Of a DNA stretch of 64,000 nt, positions 1 to 7,984 are shown one piece after another. The position numbers and the translations under genes are program-made. Source of the stretch: Actinomycetales bacterium. GTDB taxonomy: Bacteria; Actinomycetota; Actinomycetes; S36-B12. The first letter of the stretch is position 1. Every line of letters starts with the position of its first letter. Under the pieces are notes generated by a model, which was given only the letters and a program-made list of their open reading frames with translations, made no database searches and was not told the origin of the DNA. The stretch is from contig WGLX01000022.1 of assembly GCA_016125355.1 (NCBI GenBank), forward strand, positions 32,428 through 96,427, written 5' to 3'.

Positions 1-378
1 GGCATTGGTGACCCCGAAGCACACGGCGTACAGCTCGTACAACCGGAAGTCCACGTTGATGAAGTTGGGCCCAAGGCCGGCATTCGTCTCGGGGAGCATC
101 AGGACGTAGCGGATCGCGTCGAGCAGCGGCGGGTAGACGTGGTCGTACCACAGCGCCCGCGGGCCGAAGGGGAGCATGTCCTCCAGGCCCAACGTCTGCA
201 TGGTCCAGTTGGAGGTCCAGTCCTGGAGGCGGTAGCCATCGGGAAGACCCGGGTGCGCCAGCCGGAAGGTGCGCTCGGCCCAGTGCATGGCCACGGCCGA
301 CACCACGACGATCAGTGAGGGGGCGATCCAGCGAGGCCACGTGCCTCGCCTGTTCAGGAGCCGATCTGCGACGTTCAT
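1..378 (-). CDS. Polytopic membrane protein, GT-C-like (partial, C-terminus beyond the window)
   Basis: Only the first 126 codons are visible; the frame is open to the left edge. Translation from the ATG at 378 begins with a short basic stretch (MNVADRLLNRRGTWPRW), one membrane segment at about residues 17-35, and then a loop that includes YDHVYPPLLDAIRYV. That arrangement (short cytoplasmic N-terminus, first helix, long extracytoplasmic loop with aromatic and acidic residues) is usual in GT-C polyprenyl-phosphate-sugar-dependent glycosyltransferases and related surface-glycan membrane proteins. It starts 5 bp after the stop of the upstream GT2 gene, so the two are almost certainly co-transcribed. 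The family assignment is an inference from a fragment. Confidence 0.6.
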   Translation of the reverse strand, partial: MNVADRLLNRRGTWPRWIAPSLIVVVSAVAMHWAERTFRLAHPGLPDGYRLQDWTSNWTMQTLGLEDMLPFGPRALWYDHVYPPLLDAIRYVLMLPETNAGLGPNFINVDFRLYELYAVCFGVTNA

Positions 379-383
379 CGCGC

Positions 384-1172
384 CTACCCTGCCCTCCCGC
401 GGGCCCGCGTCGCGCGCCGAGTCACCTCGGCGGCCGCGAGCCGCGTTGCCGCGCGCACAGGGCCCTCCCACAGCCACGCCAATCGTCGCGCTGTGGGCGA
501 CAGGGCCCGCCTGCGCGCCAGTTCGGACTCCCTGAGCGACGTGGTCCGGTCACTGACCGTGAGGGAGTCCCCGTGCCACCGGAACGACGACACCACATCG
601 CCCACGTCGACGAAGCGTCCCATCGGCTGGATCTTCAGGAGAAGGTCCAGGTCGAAGGCGAACCTCAGAGTCTCGTCCACCCCCCCGACCCTGTCCCACG
701 CGGTGCGCCGAACCAGCATGCCCGGCTGCGGGATGAGGTCGGGGCCCCACTTCAGGATCCGCGGCGCCCAACGGCCCGCGCGACTGATCCAGAGTTCCTG
801 TCCGGACTCGTCGACATACCGGCAGGCCCCGTAGGCCAGGACGGCCCCGGGATCAGCATCGAGGGCCGCCACCGTGCGCCCCAGCGAGCCCGGTTCGAGC
901 AGGTCGTCGTCGCCGAGCCAGTTCACGTATTCGTGCCACGGCTGGGCTGCCCGCACGCCCGCATTGACGGCCGCCGGAAGGCTGCCGGGATCGGGAATCA
1001 GGCCTGCGGAGAAGCGCTCCGCGAGGTCCTCGAGGCCGGGTCGGCCCATCGGGGCGACGATCACGATGTCGGCTGGAACGTCCTGGGTGGCTATCGAGCC
1101 CAGATTCTCCTCGAGGAGGCCGAGCCGGGTACCCAGGGTCGGGACCACGATGAGCACGCGGGAGCCAGCCAC
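384..1172 (-). CDS. GT2 family glycosyltransferase
   Basis: This 262-residue protein has a GT-A fold N-terminus: the nucleotide-binding strand VLIVVPTLGTR at residues 6-16 and the metal-binding motif LGDDD at 86-90. A later R..WD..GG motif and FDLDLLLKI match the acceptor-side acidic region of GT2 enzymes. It probably transfers one sugar from an NDP-sugar at the inner face of the membrane; donor and acceptor cannot be read from the sequence. The C-terminus is arginine-rich, as in many membrane-associated glycosyltransferases. The start is a GTG preceded by TACAGT with a 6-nt spacer, indicating a leaderless transcript, and the gene diverges from its neighbour with only 23 bp between start codons. 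Confidence 0.85.
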   Translation of the reverse strand: MAGSRVLIVVPTLGTRLGLLEENLGSIATQDVPADIVIVAPMGRPGLEDLAERFSAGLIPDPGSLPAAVNAGVRAAQPWHEYVNWLGDDDLLEPGSLGRTVAALDADPGAVLAYGACRYVDESGQELWISRAGRWAPRILKWGPDLIPQPGMLVRRTAWDRVGGVDETLRFAFDLDLLLKIQPMGRFVDVGDVVSSFRWHGDSLTVSDRTTSLRESELARRRALSPTARRLAWLWEGPVRAATRLAAAEVTRRATRARGRAG

Positions 1173-1178
1173 GCCGAG

Positions 1179-1188
1179 ACTGTAGCGT
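1179..1188. promoter_or_regulatory. Overlapping divergent -10 boxes
   Basis: On the minus strand TACAGT (1184 to 1179) lies 6 nt before the GTG at 1172. On the plus strand TAGCGT (1183 to 1188) lies 7 nt before the ATG at 1196. The two boxes share the TA step at 1183-1184. Both fit a TANNNT -10 hexamer serving a leaderless transcript, so two promoters are packed into the 23-bp gap between divergent starts. No clear -35 hexamers are seen. Confidence 0.55.
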
Positions 1189-1195
1189 GACGCCG

Positions 1196-2155
1196 ATGAG
1201 CGAGAACCCTCCCGTCAGCCGGGTCATCATCGTGCCCCGCAACGGGCTGGCCAACCGGCTGCAGGCGTGGGCCTCCGCAGCGATCCTCGCCGCACAGGTG
1301 GACGCGCCCCTGCAGGTGCTCTGGCAGCCGGAACCCCCCGCACCGGCACTCCCGGACGAGTTGTTCGACGCGGCACTCGTCACTCGCAGCTTCGTGACAG
1401 CCGACGAGGTGACCCGCATCCTCGGCAGCACCCATGAGGCCCTGCCTCGCTACCTGACCACCACCGACCAGTTCATCGCGCTCGCGGGCCACGACCGGGG
1501 TGAGCAGGTGTTCATGGCGGACCTCGCCATGCTGCTCGCCAGGCGTGAGGTCACGACGCCACTGGTGCTGATCGCCGGAGGCCAGTTCCATCTGGACAGC
1601 TCCGAGGACTTCACCCGGCAACGTCAGATCTTCTACGCCGGCATCCGGTGGTCCCCTGCTGTGCGCGAGCGAGTCGAGCATGCTGTCGACGACCGCGGCC
1701 CGTTCGTCGCCCTCCACATCCGCGAGACCGACCGGTCCGTGCAGGCCCCACCGGCCGCGGCCATCCGAGATGCCTTGGGCACCCTGCGGGAACGCAGTCA
1801 CTGCACGAGCCTGTTCGTGGCGGCCGACAGCGAACAGGCCACCGCGCGGTGGTCCGAGGAGGCGAGGAGGATCGGGTTCGAGCCGTGGAGCCTGGTTGAC
1901 GCGCAACGGGACCGCACGGTCCTCGACGGCGCCATCGACTCGGCTGCGGACTGGCTGATCCTCGGCCGCTCGGTGGGCATGGTCCACCCCGCCGCATCGA
2001 CGTTCTCCGTGGAGGCGGCCGTCGCGGCGGGTATCCACGATCAGGCGATCGCCCTCGAGGCGTCACCGGGCCGGCAGCGGGTGCGACGGTGGCGTGGTCA
2101 TGCGGCATCTGCCGCCAGCTGGCCACGTCGTCGGCTGCGCCGGCGCCACCTCTAG
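1196..2155 (+). CDS. Fucosyltransferase-like GT-B protein
   Basis: This 319-residue protein shows three landmarks of the NodZ/O-fucosyltransferase superfamily: an N-terminal loop NGLANRLQAWASA, a central VALHIRETDR resembling the HxRxTD donor-binding motif, and a C-terminal VHPAASTFSVEAA segment comparable to the S-FS-A motif. Members use GDP-fucose. GDP-fucose can be made from genes in this window (gmd at 15298-16302, synthase at 50558-51502), which supports but does not prove the donor. ATG 1196 is preferred over GTG 1187 because TAGCGT sits 7 nt before it. The C-terminus ends in an arginine-rich tail, and the stop overlaps the convergent gene by 4 bp. Confidence 0.6.
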   Translation: MSENPPVSRVIIVPRNGLANRLQAWASAAILAAQVDAPLQVLWQPEPPAPALPDELFDAALVTRSFVTADEVTRILGSTHEALPRYLTTTDQFIALAGHDRGEQVFMADLAMLLARREVTTPLVLIAGGQFHLDSSEDFTRQRQIFYAGIRWSPAVRERVEHAVDDRGPFVALHIRETDRSVQAPPAAAIRDALGTLRERSHCTSLFVAADSEQATARWSEEARRIGFEPWSLVDAQRDRTVLDGAIDSAADWLILGRSVGMVHPAASTFSVEAAVAAGIHDQAIALEASPGRQRVRRWRGHAASAASWPRRRLRRRHL

Positions 2156-3270
2156 CGGGACAGGGCCGCGGCGAGCCACTCGTCCACGGCGGCCTCGTAC
2201 CGGCCACGCTCACCGGCAACCCAAGAGCGGTACGACGCCTGGTCCTCAGCGGCATGGGCCGGATCGTCGAGGACGCGCCGAACCGCGTCCGCGGCGACGG
2301 CCGCCCAGCCCTCGCCGTAGGGGACGCGGTACTCGACAGGAAGCGGTACGTCCTGCCAGCAGTAGCCGGCGCCACGCGCGAGGCAGACCACCGGGGTCCC
2401 GAAGTGGGCGGCCTCGCGCGGCATCCGGTCCCTCCCCGGCAGGTGTCCGAGTTCGAGGTAGACCGTTGCCGTCGAGAGCGCTTCCGCCACCTCCTGGAAG
2501 GACATTCCCTCGATGGCTCGGAACCTCACCTCCGGGAGAAGGCGGGCCACGTCGTCGATCAGCGACCAGCTCTTGGCCTTGTTGTAGAGCACCACATCGC
2601 GCTCACGGTGGCCGCCGCTGACCTCGACCACCCGGATGGGGTCGGTGATGATGGGTGCCTTTGCCCCAAGCACCTGCCGGACGAACCCCTGGGCGTAGTA
2701 GGACTGGGCGAAGAAGGAGACACCGCTGCCGATCACGGAACGCGCGTAGTGCATCGAGATGTCCTCGATGGCCCACGCACGCGGGTTCCGCCACCCGCCG
2801 GTTCGGCGAGCAGCCTCCTTCAGGATCGGGAACGGTCCGGGCGCCGCGACGCCCAGTGACCACGAGGCCGGCCCGGACGGAGTCTCGGGGACATGGCCGG
2901 GCGGGAAGGGGGAGCAGCACTGCTCGCTGGGGCGGAAGTAGCGCGCTCTGGGGTCGGGGCTGTTGTTGACGCTGAACCAGCCCATCCAGGTGCGCTCGGC
3001 GGGTACCTGCCGGAACTCGCGACGCGACTCGATCGGGCTCACCTCGGAGCTGACGAAGTATGCGCTGCGCGGGTCCTGAATGGATTCCCGGACCTCGAAG
3101 TCGTAGATGTCGTACTCGGGGTCGTTGCGGCGCCCGCGGTAGTTCCGCATGGGAATCAAGTACGCCTCGACGCCACGGCGTCGGATGGCATCCACCAGCT
3201 GGGTGAGCGCCTCAGGACCCGCCGTCCGCTCCCCGAGCGGCGACGCGACGTAGAACACCGGCGTTGCCAT
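2152..3270 (-). CDS. Putative GT-B glycosyltransferase
   Basis: This 372-residue protein has no signal peptide. The N-terminal half begins with VFYVASPLGERTAGPEAL, like the first GT-B strand with its G-rich loop. The C-terminal half has YNKAKSW, an LGHLPGRDRMPREAA segment and FGTPVVCLARG, similar to the donor-binding end of GT4-like enzymes where a conserved acidic residue precedes a GTPVV strand. A canonical E-x7-E is not obvious, so catalytic status is uncertain. An SD-like GAGGGG precedes ATG 3270. It is the last gene of the long minus-strand operon that starts near 14200, placing it in polysaccharide assembly. Its end overlaps the convergent fucosyltransferase-like gene. Confidence 0.6.
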   Translation of the reverse strand: MATPVFYVASPLGERTAGPEALTQLVDAIRRRGVEAYLIPMRNYRGRRNDPEYDIYDFEVRESIQDPRSAYFVSSEVSPIESRREFRQVPAERTWMGWFSVNNSPDPRARYFRPSEQCCSPFPPGHVPETPSGPASWSLGVAAPGPFPILKEAARRTGGWRNPRAWAIEDISMHYARSVIGSGVSFFAQSYYAQGFVRQVLGAKAPIITDPIRVVEVSGGHRERDVVLYNKAKSWSLIDDVARLLPEVRFRAIEGMSFQEVAEALSTATVYLELGHLPGRDRMPREAAHFGTPVVCLARGAGYCWQDVPLPVEYRVPYGEGWAAVAADAVRRVLDDPAHAAEDQASYRSWVAGERGRYEAAVDEWLAAALSR

Positions 3271-3300
3271 GCACCCCTCGCAATCGTGGCTCCCGGCACC

Positions 3301-5043
3301 CTACGGCAAGAACCCGCCCTCGATGGAGCCCGTACGCAGGCGCAAGTCCGGGTTCGGCCGCGGCGTGCAGAGGGGGAAGACGGCCCAGCACTGCTCGCCG
3401 GTCGACGGCACGCTCAGCGTGATGCCGTCCTTCGCGTCGACACGTTCCACGGCCGGTTGCGGGACCGGCGCCACCGCGTAGGGGATCGAGATCCCCAGCC
3501 TCCACGAGCGTTCGGCCGTGATCGACCCCCAGTCGAGCCGCACGACGGCAGAGAAGGCCACCACCAGCAGGACGGGAACGGCGACGGCAGCCGCAACGAC
3601 ATTCATCGCGCGCCCTCGCCTTCCCGGTGGGAGGGACAGCCGCCACAGGAACCATCCGATCGGCACCGTGGCGAGGGTGAACACCGGTCCCCACGCGAAC
3701 CGGAAGGACGGGGGGGTCACGGACCACCAGACGAGCACCATGACAGCACTCGGCACGCTGGCGATCAGGAGGGCCCGCCAGCGCAGGCTGGCGCCGCGCC
3801 GCCGGCAGACCACGGCGAGGCCGATCGCGAGAAGGGCGAGGAGCCCGACGAGCGCGAACTCCCACTGATGCGGGAGCCTGCCCAGCCACGCCCCTACCCA
3901 CTGCCACCCGTGCGCCGCGTTCCACAGGTCGTTCGGGTCTCGGTGGTAGCCGAGGGTGGCGATGCGCTCACTCGCCGGATCCACGGCCCGCCACGGAACA
4001 TCGAAGGCAAAGAGGGACAGCGGATACTGCAGCCAGCCGCTCAACCGGTAGTCGCGCAGGGTCGCCACCGCGGCAGCGACGGTCGCGCACGCAGCGAGCA
4101 CCGCCACCGCACGCCACCACATCGGCGATCCGGCGCGGCCACGTCGCCATCGCAGGGCCACCATCACCGCGAGGACGGCGATCGCGTAGGCGAACATCGT
4201 GGGCCGCAGCAGTACCAACGCGACCGACAACGCCGCCGCGGTGGCGCCTTCGGCCACCCATGCACGGCGAACAGCCACGGCGTCAGCGATGAGGGCGGAG
4301 GCAGCGACAGTGACGGCGAAGACGGCCGAGTCCTGCGATGGACTGGTGACCCAGTAGTCGGACAGCGCAACCATCGGGACCAGAACCGTCACCGCGCCGG
4401 CGGCAAGGACCCACACGCCGGGCCCGGTCCGCGACGTGCGTGCGCGGATGAGCAGGTCCAGGCACAGCAGGGCGATCACCGCGCCATTGAGCAGCCGGAA
4501 GCCATCCATACCCCAGGGGCCGTTGCCCAGAAGCGCCGCGAGCGGGAACTCCGCGTTTCCGTAGCCGAGCGGGAAGTACACGTTCGCCAGTCCGGGGATG
4601 GTCGGGTAGGCGGCGGCGTACTGGATGGCGCCCAGGTGATAGAGCCCGGAGTCGTAGTTGGTCACCGGTCCCAGGGCGGCCACCGCGAGGTAGACCATGG
4701 CGCCGCCCGTGGCGGCGGCGATCCACCAGAACCCTCTCGTCCTTGCCTGCGCGGACGCCCATCCCCTCCGCCTCCACAGAGCCGCACTGACCGCCGCGCA
4801 GACAATGGCCAACAGGGAAACGGCGACGGCCGCCTGGGCCGAACCCAGCGGAGCGACGAGGTTGATCGCATAGGCAGCCACGGCCAGCACCAGGAGCCCC
4901 CACCACAGCCCCCGACGCACGTCGGCCCACCCCATCGGACCTCGGTGCAGCAGGAGCGAAAGCGGCAGGCCGACCACCGTGGAGAGCAGGGCCACCCCCG
5001 ACCAGGTGAGGAGGACCAGCAGCGCGCCCGAGACGATGAGCAT
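3301..5043 (-). CDS. Polytopic membrane protein (LIC_10190-like, putative GT-C or polymerase)
   Basis: A 580-residue protein with roughly a dozen hydrophobic segments spread along its length. A conserved-looking loop at about residues 130-185 (NYDSGLYHLGAIQYA, VYFPLGYGNAEFPLAALL) has the Y/H/E/P pattern typical of extracytoplasmic catalytic loops in GT-C enzymes and of LIC_10190-type membrane proteins found in surface-glycan clusters. It may transfer sugars from a polyprenyl-phosphate donor or act in polymerisation; the sequence alone does not decide. It begins 11 bp after the UDP-glucuronate decarboxylase stop in the same operon. The long open frame on the opposite strand is a codon-bias shadow. 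Confidence 0.65.
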   Translation of the reverse strand: MLIVSGALLVLLTWSGVALLSTVVGLPLSLLLHRGPMGWADVRRGLWWGLLVLAVAAYAINLVAPLGSAQAAVAVSLLAIVCAAVSAALWRRRGWASAQARTRGFWWIAAATGGAMVYLAVAALGPVTNYDSGLYHLGAIQYAAAYPTIPGLANVYFPLGYGNAEFPLAALLGNGPWGMDGFRLLNGAVIALLCLDLLIRARTSRTGPGVWVLAAGAVTVLVPMVALSDYWVTSPSQDSAVFAVTVAASALIADAVAVRRAWVAEGATAAALSVALVLLRPTMFAYAIAVLAVMVALRWRRGRAGSPMWWRAVAVLAACATVAAAVATLRDYRLSGWLQYPLSLFAFDVPWRAVDPASERIATLGYHRDPNDLWNAAHGWQWVGAWLGRLPHQWEFALVGLLALLAIGLAVVCRRRGASLRWRALLIASVPSAVMVLVWWSVTPPSFRFAWGPVFTLATVPIGWFLWRLSLPPGRRGRAMNVVAAAVAVPVLLVVAFSAVVRLDWGSITAERSWRLGISIPYAVAPVPQPAVERVDAKDGITLSVPSTGEQCWAVFPLCTPRPNPDLRLRTGSIEGGFLP

Positions 5044-5054
5044 CGCGGCGCGGC

Positions 5055-6002
5055 TCAGGTCAGGGTGTCGCGGAAGTACTGGATGGTCCGGGACAGCCCG
5101 TCGGAGAGCGGGATCGTGGGCTCCCAGCCGAGCAGTTCCTTCGCGCGGGTGATGTCGGGCTGCCGACGGACCGGATCGTCCTGGGGCAGGGGCAGGTAGT
5201 CGATCCCGGCGCTGGTACCGGTCTGCTCGATGACGAGCCCGGCCAGCTCCGCGATCGTGAACTCCCCGGGGTTGCCGAGGTTGATCGGACCGGTCACGTC
5301 ATCCGCCGAGTTCATGAGGGCGAGGAGGCCCTCGATGAGGTCGTCGATGTACTGGAAGGAGCGGGTCTGTGACCCGTCGCCGTAGACCGTCAGCGGACGG
5401 CCCTCGAGTGCGGCGACCACGAAGTTGGAGACGACCCGACCGTCATGGGGATGCATGCGAGGGCCGTAGGTGTTGAACAGTCGCGCCACCTTGATGCGCA
5501 GTCCGTGCTGCCGGTGGTAGTCGAAGAAGAGCGTCTCGGCTGCGCGCTTGCCCTCGTCGTAGCAGGCGCGTGGTCCGATCGGGTTGACGTTGCCCCAGTA
5601 GTCCTCGGTCTGCGGGTGAACGGTCGGGTCGCCGTACACCTCACTCGTGGAAGTCGTGAGGATCTTGGCACCGGTGCGCTTGGCGAGACCCAGCATGTTG
5701 ATCGATCCGTGCACGGCCGTCTTCGTCGTCTGCACCGGATCACGCTGATAGTGGATGGGGCTGGCGGGGCAGGCCAGGTGGTAGATCTCGTCGACCTCGA
5801 CGTAGAGGGGGAAGGTGACGTCGTGCCGGATGACCTCGAAGCGTGGATCCTCCAGGAGGTGCGCGATGTTGTCCTTGGTGGAGGAGTAGTAGTTGTCGAC
5901 ACAGAGGACGTCGTAGCCGTCAGCGAGCAGCCGCTCGCACAGGTGCGAGCCGATGAAGCCGGCTCCCCCAGTGACCAGTGCCCGGCCCTTGGCGATGCTC
6001 AC
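5055..6002 (-). CDS. uxs: UDP-glucuronate decarboxylase (UDP-xylose synthase)
   Basis: A 315-residue extended short-chain dehydrogenase. [10 protein letters not shown] (about residues 11-20) is the NAD-binding glycine motif. [10 protein letters not shown] with YDEGKRAAE supplies the S/T, Glu, Tyr and Lys catalytic set. The blocks HLACPASP and [20 protein letters not shown] are characteristic of UXS rather than of UDP-glucose epimerases. It oxidises UDP-glucuronate at C4, decarboxylates at C6 and reduces to UDP-xylose. The supplier of UDP-glucuronate (ugd) is not in the window. The GTG start overlaps the stop of the upstream gene (GTGA), giving translational coupling. The family identification is secure. 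Confidence 0.93.
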   Translation of the reverse strand: MSIAKGRALVTGGAGFIGSHLCERLLADGYDVLCVDNYYSSTKDNIAHLLEDPRFEVIRHDVTFPLYVEVDEIYHLACPASPIHYQRDPVQTTKTAVHGSINMLGLAKRTGAKILTTSTSEVYGDPTVHPQTEDYWGNVNPIGPRACYDEGKRAAETLFFDYHRQHGLRIKVARLFNTYGPRMHPHDGRVVSNFVVAALEGRPLTVYGDGSQTRSFQYIDDLIEGLLALMNSADDVTGPINLGNPGEFTIAELAGLVIEQTGTSAGIDYLPLPQDDPVRRQPDITRAKELLGWEPTIPLSDGLSRTIQYFRDTLT

Positions 6003-6925
6003 GCTGCCCTCCCTCGTCGCGACCTAAGGTAGCGATCCGCCTGCCCGAGCATGCCCCGCCACGTCGCCTGGAAGTGGTGCCGTCGGGTCCACGCATCCGC
6101 ACGTGCATCGTGGACGACCGGGACCTCGGGCAGGGGAAGGCCGATGGGACGGATCGGCTGGAGCTCGTCCCGATCCTCGAGGGTGTGGGTCGCCGACTCC
6201 CCGAAGCCGATGTTCTCGATCAGGTTGACGTTGCTCGTGGCCGTCCACGCGTCGTCCGCCATCGCGGCAAGGACCAACTGCCCGTCCCACGTGTCCACCT
6301 CCTTGCGAGCCAGGAGCTCGAAGGTGCTCGCCCAGTAGACGGTGCTCGGCACGGAGTGGCCGACCCGGGACCACAGGCGGTGGACGGGCAGGGTGCCCCG
6401 CCAGCCGGCGATGTCGAGATGATGCTTGGCCCACGACCGACGCCACGTCGCCCAGCCCCAGATGTGCGGCACCTGGCTGAACCGGTAGGGCAGGTCCGGG
6501 CGCGACAGATGATCTGGCGGAACGAAGTTGCAGCCGGAGATGGCGAAGACCCGATCGTCGTGCTCGTACCGCTCGAGGAGTTCCTCGCAGTAGGGGAAGA
6601 ACGACGGGTCCGGGATGATGTCGTCCTCGAGGATGATCCCCCGACCCTCCTGCGCGAAGAACCACGAGATGGCCGTGCTCACGCCGAGCCCACAGCCGAG
6701 GTTCGAGTCCTGGAAGAGCGTGTGCACCTGGCAGGGCCAGTCGACGGTGCCGACGAGATCGCGGCACGCCTGCACCCGATCGGCCTCATCCTCGCGCCCA
6801 GGGCGTGGCCCGTCGATCGCGACGTAGAGCCTGAGGGGTTTGACCTCGCGCAGGCGGTCGAGCAGGACCGCGAGGTGGTCCGGGCGGTTGAACGCCATGA
6901 CGAGCACCGGCTCAAGGACCGTCAC
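5999..6925 (-). CDS. GT2-like nucleotide-sugar transferase
   Basis: A 308-residue protein starting at GTG 6925. It has a short GT-A-like first strand ([13 protein letters not shown]), then [11 protein letters not shown], and the metal-binding region [13 protein letters not shown] at about residues 98-110, followed by CNFVPPD and an [11 protein letters not shown] block. This architecture matches GT2-related proteins often annotated as hemolytic-protein HlpA-like or glycosyltransferases in capsule loci. It probably transfers a sugar to the growing repeat unit. The start overlaps the DUF2304 gene by 14 nt and the stop overlaps the uxs start, so it sits in a tightly coupled operon. Confidence 0.75.
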   Translation of the reverse strand: MTVLEPVLVMAFNRPDHLAVLLDRLREVKPLRLYVAIDGPRPGREDEADRVQACRDLVGTVDWPCQVHTLFQDSNLGCGLGVSTAISWFFAQEGRGIILEDDIIPDPSFFPYCEELLERYEHDDRVFAISGCNFVPPDHLSRPDLPYRFSQVPHIWGWATWRRSWAKHHLDIAGWRGTLPVHRLWSRVGHSVPSTVYWASTFELLARKEVDTWDGQLVLAAMADDAWTATSNVNLIENIGFGESATHTLEDRDELQPIRPIGLPLPEVPVVHDARADAWTRRHHFQATWRGMLGQADRYLRSRRGRAA

Positions 6926-7268
6926 GACGCTCCTTCAGCTGGCGGACCTCGTTGTCCAGCAGGGCGATCTCCTCGGCCAACCGCCGGAGACGGGCCTCGT
7001 GGCGGCTGAGCTCGTAGCTCATCTGGATCGACACGAGGATCAGCAGCACGATGGTGACGAAGAACAGCAGGTTCGAGGGGGTCTCGACCCCGACGAGGTT
7101 GCTCAGCCAGCGCAGCGCCCCCGGGACCACGGACAGCACGAGCGCCGCACCACTGAACAGCAGCCACAGGACGGCGTACTTCTCCCGCAGCACACCGCGG
7201 CGCATGAGCCAGAACACGAAGACGAAGACGATGATCGAGGCGATCGCGCCGAGGATGTTGGCGGTCAT
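6912..7268 (-). CDS. DUF2304 small membrane protein
   Basis: A 118-residue protein with three predicted membrane segments (residues about 4-22, 32-50 and 68-86) and a charged, probably coiled-coil tail rich in Arg, Glu and Leu. Length, topology and the sequence YAVLWLLFSG match DUF2304. These proteins are typically encoded next to a DPM1-type GT2, as here, and are thought to help polyprenyl-phosphate sugar synthesis or flipping; their biochemical role is not established. The start overlaps the upstream GT2 stop by 4 bp (ATGA). Confidence 0.85.
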   Translation of the reverse strand: MTANILGAIASIIVFVFVFWLMRRGVLREKYAVLWLLFSGAALVLSVVPGALRWLSNLVGVETPSNLLFFVTIVLLILVSIQMSYELSRHEARLRRLAEEIALLDNEVRQLKERRDGP

Positions 7269-7984
7269 GCGTCATCACCCCGCATCCGCCCTCCCTTTTG
7301 CAGGCTGGTCGCGATGATCGCGAGGGTCGCGCGACCGAGGTAGAGCGCCGACCACAGTGCGTTCTTGCTCGGGCGCCCGGTCTGCCGGAAGTACATCGTC
7401 ACCGGCGCCTCGTGGATGACCAGTCCCCGGCGGATGGCGATGGCCAGCGAGCCGACCGTGTCGCCCAGGTAGTCCGCCGGGTAGTCGACGGCGAACAGGT
7501 CGATCGCCCGCTTGCCGGCGGATCGAAAGCCCGAGGTGGGGTCGGAGATCGGCGCCTTGTTCATGCGCGAGAGGGACTTCGACAGCAGCACCATCGCCCA
7601 CCGACGGGGCCCGCCCACGAAGTACATCGAGTCGGGATGGAACCGGGTGCCCACGACCACATCCGCATCGGCGAGGCCCTCGATCAGCCGATCGAGGTCG
7701 GCGGGGTCGTGCTGGCCGTCCGCGTCCACCTGGACCAAGGCCTGGTAGCCGTTCCGCTTGGCGTGCAGGAAGGCCGTGCGCATGGCTCCTCCCACCCCGA
7801 CGTTGAAGGGCAGGGAGACCACGGTCGCCCCCGCCTCCCGCGCCACCGCGGCAGTGTCGTCGGTGGAGCCGTCGTTGACCACCAGCACATCGGCGTCGGG
7901 ACGATGCTCACGGACCTTCGCGATGACGTCGGCGATGGATCCCTGCTCGTTCCAGGCGGGGATCGCGACCAGCATGCCCGTCAT
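7265..7984 (-). CDS. DPM1-like GT2 glycosyltransferase (polyprenyl-phosphate sugar synthase)
   Basis: A 239-residue GT-A enzyme. MLVAIPAWNEQGSI is the classic polyprenyl-phosphate mannose/glucose synthase start, VVNDGSTDDT gives the nucleotide-binding Asp, and QVDADGQHDP is the DxD-like metal site. It likely loads a sugar onto polyprenyl phosphate, producing the donor used by GT-C membrane enzymes encoded on either side. The ATG at 7984 was chosen because it overlaps the DUF2142 gene stop (ATGA). A longer open frame upstream runs through that gene in another frame and is not credible. Confidence 0.85.
   Translation of the reverse strand: MTGMLVAIPAWNEQGSIADVIAKVREHRPDADVLVVNDGSTDDTAAVAREAGATVVSLPFNVGVGGAMRTAFLHAKRNGYQALVQVDADGQHDPADLDRLIEGLADADVVVGTRFHPDSMYFVGGPRRWAMVLLSKSLSRMNKAPISDPTSGFRSAGKRAIDLFAVDYPADYLGDTVGSLAIAIRRGLVIHEAPVTMYFRQTGRPSKNALWSALYLGRATLAIIATSLQKGGRMRGDDA

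Noticed and set aside
2893..5199. 768-codon open frame on the plus strand
   Set aside because: It is antisense to two well-supported minus-strand genes, has low-complexity Arg/Gly/Pro/His composition and no recognisable motif; it reflects GC-rich third positions.
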